Shown: positions 56,064 through 64,000 of the stretch, in pieces
How the letters are laid out: each line of letters begins with the position of its first letter
How positions within the stretch are numbered: position 1 is the first letter of the stretch
From: Triparma columacea
Taxonomy: Eukaryota > Sar > Bolidophyceae > Parmales > Triparmaceae
Length of the DNA stretch: 64,000 nt
Direction: 5' to 3'
Assembly (NCBI GenBank): GCA_030267965.1
Contig: BRYA01000266.1
Location: 1-64,000, forward strand
Translations under genes and position numbers: made by a program
The notes under the pieces: generated by a model
Database searches by the model: none
What the model was told of the DNA's origin: nothing
Seen by the model: only the letters and a program-made list of their open reading frames with translations

Positions 56064-59000
56064 TTAATGCTCAGGGGGGAAATCGTCCATGCCAATTATG
56101 TTGGGTTGGCCGATTCCGTCATCTCCCCCCCCCCCCCTCTCCGCCCCCCCGCCTTCCCCCCCCTCCAGCCCGCTCAAGAAGCTGCTCTCCAAGATCTTGT
56201 CCCACTCTAGCTTCTCGAGCTTCTCCCTCTCCTCTACGATCTCTTCCAACTTGACCAATTTCTCCCCCACCTTCGTTGATCTCTCCTTCTCCAACTTGAG
56301 CTCCGCCTCCAGCCTCTCCCTCTCCGCCTTCGCGACCCTTTCCGCTCCGGCAATCTCCTCGTCCTTCGCCATCTCCACGACCTTTCCAACGGTGTCTGCG
56401 ACGACGAACCCCACTACACTCATCACTCTGTCATTCTCAACAGCCTCGAAAAGCTCCCTCCTGATAGCCTTGTTCGCCTCGGCCTCGAGCTTCTTCTCCT
56501 CGGCAAGCTCGTCGCGGAACTTCTTTTGCAGGGTCTCCATCCCCTTCACATGCTCCTCCTCCATCTGTTTCATCTTGTCCTGGAACTGCTTCTGCATGAG
56601 CCTCTCCCTTTCCTCTTCCTTCTCAACCAGTTTCCTCTCGCTCTCCTTCACGAACTCCTCGAAGTAGTGCTTCATCAGGGCTTCATCCTTCGCCTTCTCC
56701 TCCCTCTCAATCCCACCAACGACGAGGTCGACTCCTGTGGTTATGACGTTATTGACTGAAATCTTGTCGTCCACGTCCCCAACGTCCTTCTTGAGCATCT
56801 TGATCATACCCTTACTCTTCATGGCGTCCTCCCTCACTAGATCGAAGTTGTTGTTTGTCGCCGCCATATTCTTTTCAATGGTAATTTCATTCTCCTCCGT
56901 CTTGTCCTTCAGTTCCACCACCTTTTCCTCGGTGGTGTCGCACCTCATCGTTACCGCATCCTCCATCGCCCTCACTTGCTCCGTCGTCTCTGCTCTGGCT
57001 CTCTCCACCCTTTGCCTAACGTCGTCAATCTCGCCTTCCACCCTCTCCTCAACCACCGTCACCCTGTTATGAGAAAAGCGAGTCGCGGAGGAGGGTGCGT
57101 TGAGGGGTTAGAGTTGTTGCGACGGGGTGGTAGGGGGTGAATTTTAGGAGTGCACGTGTCGTGTATTCAGCACATTGACGGGATCGTCATCTTTGCGATG
57201 CTCTCTTCCTTCTTCTTGGTTCACGTTCTCACCTCTGGACGATCTCAACCTCCTTCTGCACCCTCGTGCTGTGCTCCTGCTCCTCGTAGTCGCGGATGTT
57301 TGCGATATCCTTGGTGAAGCTTGTGTTGACGTTCTGCTGCTCGTTCTGCCTCGCCGCGACGGCCTCCTCCACGACCATGATCTTTCCGTCAATGACCGCC
57401 GTCATGTTAACCTCCAGTGTGTTCACCCTATTCACGAGGGCGTCGATCCCCATCCGAGACTCCTTGCTGACCGACTCAAGGCTAGTCATGCAATCTGTGA
57501 CAATGTCCCGAACCCTACCCTCGAGGCTGGAAAAGTTGCTCTGCCTCGACTGTATTTCAGCCCTTACCACCTCCTCAAGGGCAGCCCTAGTTCTGTCGAT
57601 CCTTGCGTTCGTCGAACCGGCGGTCTCGAATACTTCCCTCTCGAGCTGAGCCATTAGGGCTTTGATTTCTTCCTGTTGTTTGATATTCTGGGACGCCAAC
57701 TCATTCTATGACGAGCGAAGAGACGATCGAAGAAGAGGTTAGATCTAATACGTTAAGCTGTCCCTTCGCTCCTCTCTTTCACCTCTCGCCCGCTCTCACC
57801 TCCTCCGTCTTCATCCTATCGATCTGACTGTTAACGTCAGCCCTCAGCGTGGCGATGTCGTTCTTTGAGTTTTCCCCCACGTTGTTGATCTGCATTGCCA
57901 GCGTCGACCCGAGCGCCCCCCTGCTCGCCGTCTCGTCCCCCACCGACTTGGCGACCGCCCTGACCTCCTCCATTATGAGGGACCGGGACCTCTCCCCCTC
58001 CGTCCTTACGGAGTCGACGTTCCCCCTGATGTGCTCCTCCATCGCCCCCATCTTGCCGTCGATGTTGGCCACCGCCCCCTGAAGCCTGTCGCTAACCGCC
58101 CCCCTGATCTCGTCCATCGCCACCGTCAGGTTGTCCACCGCGTTCTTCCTGCTCTTCTTCTCCTCCCCCAAGCTCCCCGCGATCTGCGAGACGTCCCTGC
58201 CGAAGCTCTGGATGGCGTTCTCGAGGTTGTTCACGCTCGCGTCCATGTTCACCAGCTTGCCACCGTGGGCCTTGGCGGTCCTGTCCAGGCCCTCCTCCGC
58301 GTTCTTCATCCTCTTCTCGATCCCGGTTAGGATCCCCGCCATCTCCTTGAGCTCAACCCTGCTGTTGCCCCTGTCCTTCTCCACCCCTTCCCCCAGCCTC
58401 ACAAGCTCGTTGAAGAGGACCTGGTTCTTCTTCCCGACCGCGTCCCTGAACTCGGAGTCGTCGGCTAGTCTTGCGTGGAACTCCCGACGGAAGTTGGAGA
58501 TCTCGTTGTCGATTGACTTTAACATGGGTTGGGAGGACTTCAACTCATCGACCGAGAGTCTGAGAGAGTCCAGGAGCATGGAGGACTGCGGTGATGGCGG
58601 CGGCGAGCGAGGCGAAACGCAGAAAGTGAAGAAAAGTCGGAGGGTTAGAGGCGCGCCATGAATCGTCGTGCATACATTTGTTGTGCATACATTTGTTTCG
58701 TCGCTTGGCCTTCTCCTCCCCTCACCTTCTCAAAGTCCTTCCCTAGCTCCTGCAGCTGTCCCAGGGCCGTGTTTTGCTCGTACAGCTGCAGTCCCAGCTT
58801 GTTCGCCTCCATCATCGCCTCGTTGCTCTTCTTCGCCGCCTCGTTCATCAGCACCGTGTTCCCCTCGAGCTGCTGCTTGAGGTCGGCCAGCTGCTTCATG
58901 GTGGGGAGGGAGGAGACCCGCATCTCCATGCTGCTGTGCCCGGTGTGCAGGCTGCTCAGGCCGCTCTGGAGCCCCGAGATTAGGTCGTCGGTACCGTTCA

Positions 59001-59493
59001 GCCTTCCCGATATTGAGGAGAGGAGGTCGTAGAGTTTCTGGCTGTCCTCGCTGCTGGTTCCTGTCGCCGGTCCTCCGGCGGCCGTCGGGGGTCCCTGGAA
59101 GCGGTACCCGTCCTCCCTGTCCTGCCTCTGCCTCGCCTGCTGCTGCGCCTGCGTCTGCTGCGTCTGCCTTACCCCGTAGCCTCCCCCAACCGCCGGCGGG
59201 TAGGGAGGAGGCACGGACCTGGGGCTGATGCTGGGGAACATTCCCGTCTCGGGAACCGCGGGGTCGACGCGAGCGCCCCGGGAGCGAATGTTAGCGGAGG
59301 CAAGAGCGGCCTTCTCCTTCTGCTGCCTCTCCATGGCCAGGGCAACCGCCTGTTGCCGAGCAGCAAGGCCATCCAAACTAGCTCTCTTCTCCCTGTTGTA
59401 CTGCATACCGGAGGGCAAACCGCCGAAAACACCCCTCATAGCATCTCCGTCTGTTCTCGGTGCGTATCTACCTCTTGCCTTGGCTCTGTCCAT
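56064..59493 (-). CDS. Long coiled-coil protein (1,008 aa)
   Basis: Four exons (59493-58726, 58585-57800, 57705-57233, 57063-56064) join in phase. The N-terminal 150 residues are basic, Gln-rich and disordered (RQTQQTQAQQQARQRQ). Residues 170-900 are continuous heptad-type helix with regular Asn/Asp, resembling striated-fibre assemblin, giardin or other basal-body fibre proteins. The C-terminus is an acidic Gly-rich tail ending DDFPPEH. No motor or enzyme domain is present. A cytoskeletal filament or flagellar-root function is likely but not certain. The start codon lies 68 nt from the divergent PPT2-like gene. Confidence 0.75.
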
Positions 59494-59561
59494 AATAGAA
59501 AAAAACTCCCTTCCAAACAGTCGCCTACCGAATTTGATGAATTTGAGGACACCACATTGCC
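59494..59561. promoter_or_regulatory. Minimal bidirectional promoter candidate
   Basis: Only 68 nt separate the ATGs of the coiled-coil gene (-) and the PPT2-like gene (+). This is the shortest head-to-head spacing in the window, so both transcripts probably have very short 5' UTRs. Inferred from layout. Confidence 0.45.
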
Positions 59562-60638
59562 ATGCTTCTCAAGCTTCTGACCCTAACGGCTTTTGCGTCG
59601 GCATACAAGCCCGTCCTCGTCCTTCACGGTATAACCGGTGACGCCGCTCAGTACGAGAATTTCGTCGCCGACCTCGTGAGTTGAAATGAAGGGGGGGGGT
59701 GACATATTGCCCGACGCCTTCAAGAACACTTCTCAATTTCAGGCAGTGTCCATTTTTTGGTGATTGTGGTTCCGGGGAAGAAACCTAGTTGAACAATACT
59801 AAATACACTCCCCGACCCTTCTCCCGTTTCCAACCCCCGCACTCCCCTCGACCCCCCCCCCCCACAGGAGGCCTTGCATCCCGGAACCAACGCAACAGCC
59901 CTTGCAGTATTCGAGGACATCCCCGGTTCACTTCCTAACCTAAACTTCCAGGTGTCTCGTATAGCATCTGACATCTCAACTCTAACCTCCTCGGACCCTT
60001 CTTTGTACTCTGAAGGTTTTCACTTAGTCTGTCATAGTCAGGGTGCATTAATATGTCGTTGTTTAACCGAGTACATGGACGGTGGTAAAATCAACACACT
60101 CGTATCAATGGCAGGTCCTCAGCTCGGTGTATACGACGATGCGTTCTTCTCGTTCTTCCCCTCCCGTCTTGGGGAGTTAACGTTGGAGGAGATATACAGA
60201 CTAGCGTACACACCTGCGTTTCAGAAATCACTCAGTGTCGCCAACATGTGGTCTGACCCAAACCACGTTGAGGAGTACATTAAGGGTAATGATTTCCTGC
60301 CTAAGTTCAACGGTCTCGTCTCGCACGATGATAAGGCTCGGTTTAAGGATAACTTCCTATCCCTCACTAAAGCCGTATTCACGGTTGGTAGTCAGGGCTC
60401 GGAAACGTTCGACGGTGGTATAGGTCCCTGGGAGTCCGGGGTATTCTCATACTACGATGATAAAGGGGGGTTCGTTGATATGAGGGAGCAAGAGGTTTAT
60501 AAGGAGGACACGTTCGGACTTAGGACTATGGACGAGAGGGGGGATTTGGAGATTGTTGTGGTGGATGGGGTGGAGCATAATGAGTGGTTCAATAACAAGG
60601 AGGTTTACGTTAAGTATGTCTTCCCGCATTTGGACTAA
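59562..60638 (+). CDS. PPT2: Palmitoyl-protein thioesterase 2-like lipase
   Basis: Two exons (59562-59675, 59868-60638) give 294 residues. A short signal peptide (MLLKLLTLTAFASA) precedes KPVLVLHGITGD. The nucleophile elbow is FHLVCHSQGALICR with Ser near residue 92. Further family marks are SMAGPQLGVYDD, ANMWSDPNHVEEYI and the C-terminal catalytic His in DGVEHNEWFNNKEVY. The order and spacing match human PPT2, a lysosomal thioesterase that removes long-chain acyl groups. A role in the lysosome/vacuole is likely. Confidence 0.92.
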
Positions 60639-60823
60639 GAAGAGAGACAGTGGGGGGGGAATCGTGACGGGAGGGGACGACATTATCTGTAATTTCGGTC
60701 TAACACTCTACCCTTTTTTTTTGTGATAAGAGTTTTTTCGGCCTAGAATTACAACGACTGCGTCTTTTTCGACTGCATTTGTTTCTGCGTCCCTTCCTCC
60801 CTCCATCCCCTTCCCCGTCTCTC

Positions 60824-61447
60824 TTAAAACTGGTTAGGGTCAGGTAAGTTCCCCAGCACCCCTCCCGCCGCCGCCACCGCAATTCCCACCCCCACCAGCG
60901 CGACCACGAACGTCGCCCTCTTCTCCCCCGAGCTCTTGCTGTCGACCTCCATCTTAGGCTCTATAGCCCAGACGTTAGACTTACCGTCCTGGTCGATGGA
61001 GACACCACGCTCCTTACCGTCGGGGGAATCGAAGAGGGGAGGGAGGGGGAGACGGGACGGGGGAGATAACGAACGGAGATGGGGGGAAGAGAATGCTGGG
61101 GGAGTGCCTAAGGTAGTGAGGGTGGGTGGGTGACAGGGTAAGTGAGGTGGACTTAATTTGGGCCAAAATAGGCGTTTATGAGGATATTAATTGTATGGAG
61201 GGGTATGTGTGTGGGTGTGGGGGGGTGTGTATATGTATGTATAGGTATATGTGGATATATAGGGTTAATAATAGCATATAAGTGATGATGTGTTGGCATC
61301 GATATTGGAGTCAGTGGTCAAAGAAATCCTGACTAAATACACTATATGACCTATTAAATACTCTACCACCCACCCACACCCTCAATACAACTTACTAAAT
61401 GATGATACACTAATTAAAACGATGAGAAGTACAATTAATGAGAACAT
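60824..61447 (-). CDS. Small plastid (thylakoid-like) single-pass membrane protein
   Basis: Two exons (61447-61396, 61107-60824) join in phase 1 to give 111 residues. Exon 1 encodes a clean signal peptide (MFSLIVLLIVLISVSSF) ending in Ser-Ser-Phe. Exon 2 continues STPPAFSSPHLRSL, a Ser/Arg-rich transit region. The mature part has NVWAIEPKMEVDSKSSGEK, one membrane helix (ATFVVALVGVGIAVAAAGG) and a short tail LGNLPDPNQF. It resembles small accessory photosystem proteins in size and layout, but I cannot name it. The 288-nt intron contains a GT-rich tract. It is divergent from the one-helix protein gene. Confidence 0.7.
61196..61262. repeat. GT/AT-rich alternating tract
   Basis: A run of GTGTGTGGGTGTGG and TATATGTATGTATAGG-type sequence inside the intron of the 111-residue plastid gene. 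Purine-pyrimidine alternation suggests a simple-sequence expansion. Confidence 0.7.
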
Positions 61448-61725
61448 ATTGCCCAAAACTGAATGTATAGGAAAGTGAAGTGGGGAAAAAAAAGGAGAAA
61501 ACAAATTCACATTTCAACAAAGACAAATGACTCAAGAGCGACGAAAGAAAGAGGAACCAGAAGAGCAAATAAAAGAACGTCGAAAAGTGTAAAAAATCAG
61601 AGCAAAAACGGCGCAAAATGTCTGTAAAATGGCCCCTAAAATAACCCCAACCTGTTTCCAAAGAGTGATTCAGCCTTTTCCTTTATTTTCACATATACCT
61701 CATTATATCCTCAATTTACGCTAAA

Positions 61726-62374
61726 ATGACAGCAAAATTCTTCATAATTACACTCATATTAACATACCTTACAAAAAAATCATCATCATGGACCATAACA
61801 CCCTCAAAGAACTTAATAACACCAGCCCAGCTGGCGAACCGTCTCGACACATCGTTGAGAATGTCTGACACCAAAGAGGAGGCTGCAAAAGGACCTCAGA
61901 TCGGAGAGGACGGTATGGTCGGTAAGAAACACGGAGGGAGGGTGCACAACGGGAAAGGGGGAGCTGGAGGGGAACACCAATACCCAAGCGAGGAGGAAAG
62001 GAACTAAATATCTGTCCACACGCCTTTAAACTTTCTGCCCCGTCACTTTTTCTAACCCCCCCCCCCCCCCGTCCCCCCCCGCAGCTCCCGGTGATAGGCC
62101 CGCTAACCCCCTCTCCCCCTTAAACGAGTTAGAGTTATCGGCCCAGCGCACCGCTCTCTCCTCTCTCGAGGAGAAGTGGCGTATCCAGCGCGAGGACGAG
62201 GAGTACGACGCTGCCCGCCTGCTGGGCTGGACGAAGCAGGCGGAGATGTACAACGGGAGGTTCGCCATGTTCTTCTTGGTGGTGGGACTACTTACGGAGT
62301 ACTGGACGGGGGTCACGTTCCCGGGACAGATTGAGGAAATGCTCAGGGTTGGGGGATTCATCGAACTCAGTTAA
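61726..62374 (+). CDS. One-helix light-harvesting-like (HLIP/OHP) protein
   Basis: Two exons (61726-61921, 62085-62374) join in phase 1 to give 161 residues. The leader (MTAKFFIITLILTYLTKKSSSW) is a signal peptide followed by Ser-Trp, an aromatic cleavage motif for plastid import. A Gly/Lys-rich stretch and a helical region (LEEKWRIQREDEEYDA) follow. The single chlorophyll-binding helix is KQAEMYNGRFAMFFLVVGLL, with the ExxNxRxAM motif of the LHC superfamily, then a C-terminal LRVGGFIEL. Such proteins act in photoprotection or photosystem assembly. Confidence 0.88.
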
Positions 62375-62597
62375 GGGAGGGTTGGGGGGAAAGGGGGGAG
62401 AGAGAGGGAAGGGAGAGGGGAGGAGGAGGCGCAGGCGCGGGGTGCCAATGTAAAAGGATAGCTTCAGATTTGTTTTCGCACACGAAACATTTTTCATGAA
62501 ATAACACAGAACAACACCACAAAATTCTTCCAGTCAAACACCTCCCACCCCCGCCGCCCAAGCAGCTAAACAAAATACACTCCCCTCCGCACCCTCC

Positions 62598-63524
62598 CTA
62601 AAGCGCAGGTGTCCTTGGTCTTTCATAAGTCTCCGGGCTGAACCAGTTCTTCATTTCGCTCGTTCTTTTATAATTGACCGGGCTCCCATCACCAATCTCA
62701 AACTGCGTGCTCCTCAGCTGCGTAACCAGTTCCTTCTGCTGCCTTTTAATCGCGGCAAAATCAGTGTCGTTCTCAAGGACTGGGAACTGGTCAGACATAC
62801 ATGATGTACGCGTCACTAGACGATCGTCACCCAACACGTAACTCGTCTTCCTCAAAGTCTTTGCTAGGGTAGGGTCAAGCTGGGACTTTAGGCGGGTCTC
62901 CTTTATGGTCTCAGCGGTGTAGTGTGGCAAGGAGTTCGCCTGGAAGTAGTCCGTAGGTCCGTCCGCTCCCAGGACTATCTGGGAGGCTCGGAGGGCCTTC
63001 TTTATCTTAGCGTTCTTCTCCCGCTGCTCGTGTATGGCCTTAAGGTCCACCTTGTAACCGTACTTCGCGGACTCCTCAAGCATCTCCCTCATGGTCGACT
63101 TCTTGTAGAACCACTGGTCGGAGCCGAGCTTTAGGGAGGACTTGCGGATTAGGCCGGCGAAGACCTCGTCCTTCTTGCCGCGGTAGTCCTGCCAGTCACC
63201 GTGGGTCTCCTGGAGGTTGGGCATCTCGTTAGCACGAATGTACTCTATCCTGTCAGAACCAAGAGAAACGTTTGACTCGTTCTTGTAGAGACCCTGCACC
63301 GCGTTGTAGCTTATGCCGGCGGCGGCTGGGGTGGGGGATGGGGCTGGGGCGGGCTTGGAGAAGTGCGGCCTGAGAGTGGTCGACCAGTCGCATGAGTTGT
63401 CGCCGAAGGTTACGGAGGACTTTGAGAGACGGTACTTCTGCTCCTTCATTTTAGAGGCGACCTCGGCGCGGTCCCAAGGCTGGATGAAGGGGGCGGGCTT
63501 CTTGTTCTTTTGGTAGTACGTCAT
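62598..63524 (-). CDS. Six-repeat protein, candidate axonemal/microtubule-inner protein
   Basis: A single exon of 308 residues; the ATG at 63524 begins MTYYQKNKKPAPF. Six motifs of form [ST]xxxxG[DSA][DNG] recur at residues 36, 84, 129, 181, 227 and 272: SSVTFGDN, SNVSLGSD, SSLKLGSD, SQIVLGAD, TSYVLGDD and TQFEIGDG. Spacings are 48, 45, 52, 46 and 45. Between them are basic helices and Tyr/Phe-rich joints. Regular short repeats of this type are typical of extended proteins that lie along the microtubule lattice in flagella. The exact family is not recognised. Confidence 0.78.
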   Translation of the reverse strand: MTYYQKNKKPAPFIQPWDRAEVASKMKEQKYRLSKSSVTFGDNSCDWSTTLRPHFSKPAPAPSPTPAAAGISYNAVQGLYKNESNVSLGSDRIEYIRANEMPNLQETHGDWQDYRGKKDEVFAGLIRKSSLKLGSDQWFYKKSTMREMLEESAKYGYKVDLKAIHEQREKNAKIKKALRASQIVLGADGPTDYFQANSLPHYTAETIKETRLKSQLDPTLAKTLRKTSYVLGDDRLVTRTSCMSDQFPVLENDTDFAAIKRQQKELVTQLRSTQFEIGDGSPVNYKRTSEMKNWFSPETYERPRTPAL

Positions 63525-63940
63525 CGAGGGGAAGAAGGGGGGGGGGGAGATTATTGGGTCTGGCGAGATGTCTGGGGGGGGGGGGAGGGGGGTTGGAGGG
63601 GTGGTGGAGGTTAGAGGTGTTTGAAGGTACAATATATACTCCCAACTACCCCCCCCCTCTCAAAGCAACACGCGAAAAACGGAGAAAATTCGAAGAGGGG
63701 GACAAGTCCCAACAACAACACATGTACGAGGCAGTTGAGAATTGAGGGTTGCTTTTTGGACCACACGGGGGTAGTAACACGTCAAACCCGCCATTTTGGG
63801 GGTCAGACGGTACAACCCAAGCAGCACACCCATCCAATACGGCCAAAGACTTCATTATCACGCACCCAATTCTCAACTTCTTTCAAGGTTTTTCCTTGGC
63901 TAATCTCCAAGGCACCAACAACAGAGAGAATTTTCTGATT
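63525..63940. other. Divergent intergenic region
   Basis: Holds the promoters of the six-repeat gene (-) and the next gene (+). It contains C runs at 63646-63656 and G runs at 63538-63600. The minus-strand frame stays open without an ATG to 63632, giving only Pro-rich sequence. Confidence 0.4.
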
Positions 63941-64000
63941 ATGAAGTACTTATCTTCATCGATTGCCCTTCTCGCGCTTCCCTTCGTCCATTCTCTCTCT
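63941..64000 (+). CDS. Start of a secreted or plastid-targeted protein (cut by window edge)
   Basis: The last 60 nt encode MKYLSSSIALLALPFVHSLS, a typical signal peptide, with no stop before the edge. The remainder of the protein lies outside the window, so its function cannot be told. Confidence 0.6.
   Translation, partial: MKYLSSSIALLALPFVHSLS

Noticed and set aside
61410..61661. Minus-strand Phe/Leu-rich ORF starting from TTG
   Set aside because: No ATG start and composition typical of AT-rich noncoding DNA; only the part from ATG 61447 is used as exon 1 of the plastid protein, in another frame.
1..64000. Transposons, viral genes, rRNA or CRISPR arrays
   Set aside because: No transposase, reverse transcriptase, integrase, capsid or rRNA signature was recognised on either strand.

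Overview
The window is nuclear DNA of a eukaryote, most likely a photosynthetic, flagellate stramenopile (an ochrophyte alga; a bolidophyte/Parmales-type alga would fit, but the sequence alone does not prove it). Genes are split by short introns (mostly about 80-150 nt) with a nearly invariant GTGAG or GTAAG donor and often very C-rich acceptor tracts. Several proteins carry signal-peptide-plus-aromatic leaders typical of secondary red-lineage plastids: malonyl-CoA:ACP transacylase, a one-helix light-harvesting-like protein, a 111-residue thylakoid-like protein and a 511-residue protein. Others look ciliary: CCDC77-like and CCDC13-like proteins, a PDZ/multi-IQ protein and a six-repeat protein.

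I rebuilt 31 genes by joining exons with matching splice phases: 56 introns, of which 54 have a GTRAG donor and two GTGCGT. Layout: 1-4505 (-) a partial giant multi-START membrane protein; 5228-8103 (-) a ciliary-type coiled coil, divergent from 8298-12717 (+) a PDZ/IQ protein; 12855-14991 (+) a plastid-targeted protein; 15117-16314 (-) a secreted beta-helix-like protein; 16634-18897 (-) PRP4 kinase, divergent from 19191-20219 (+) a VTT membrane protein; 20696-24432 (+) SUV3 helicase; 24603-25948 (+) an ERCC8/CSA-like WD40 protein; 26029-28837 (-) DDX27/Drs1 helicase; 29540-29958 (+) a small protein; 30127-30823 (-) a PDI-like protein; 31193-31754 (-) NDUFS6; 32071-34097 (+) CCDC77-like.

The second half holds 34190-38999 (-) a WW-domain/Dispatched-Patched fusion; 39086-39769 (+) an ankyrin protein with a CaaX end; 39808-42054 (-) an XK-like membrane protein; 42907-44892 (-) a possible papain-fold protein; 45207-46773 (-) a CAF16-type ABC ATPase; 46973-48087 (-) an unknown two-TM protein; 48449-49944 (+) AFG1-like ATPase; 49981-51336 (-) an MJ1316-GGQ fusion; 51458-52155 (+) an ARM-like protein; 52204-54588 (-) an F-box kinesin; 54710-55944 (+) malonyl transacylase; 56064-59493 (-) a long coiled coil; 59562-60638 (+) a PPT2-like thioesterase; 60824-61447 (-) and 61726-62374 (+) two small plastid membrane proteins; 62598-63524 (-) a six-repeat protein; and from 63941 (+) the start of a secreted protein.

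The genome is compact. Genes alternate between head-to-head pairs 68-300 nt apart and convergent pairs sometimes under 50 nt apart. The most novel-looking items are unusual domain fusions: an RNA cyclic-phosphate-end recognition domain joined to a GGQ peptidyl-tRNA hydrolase domain, an F-box on a kinesin motor, a WW domain on a Dispatched-like transporter, and START domains on an XK-like membrane core whose paralogue lies 40 kb away in the same window.
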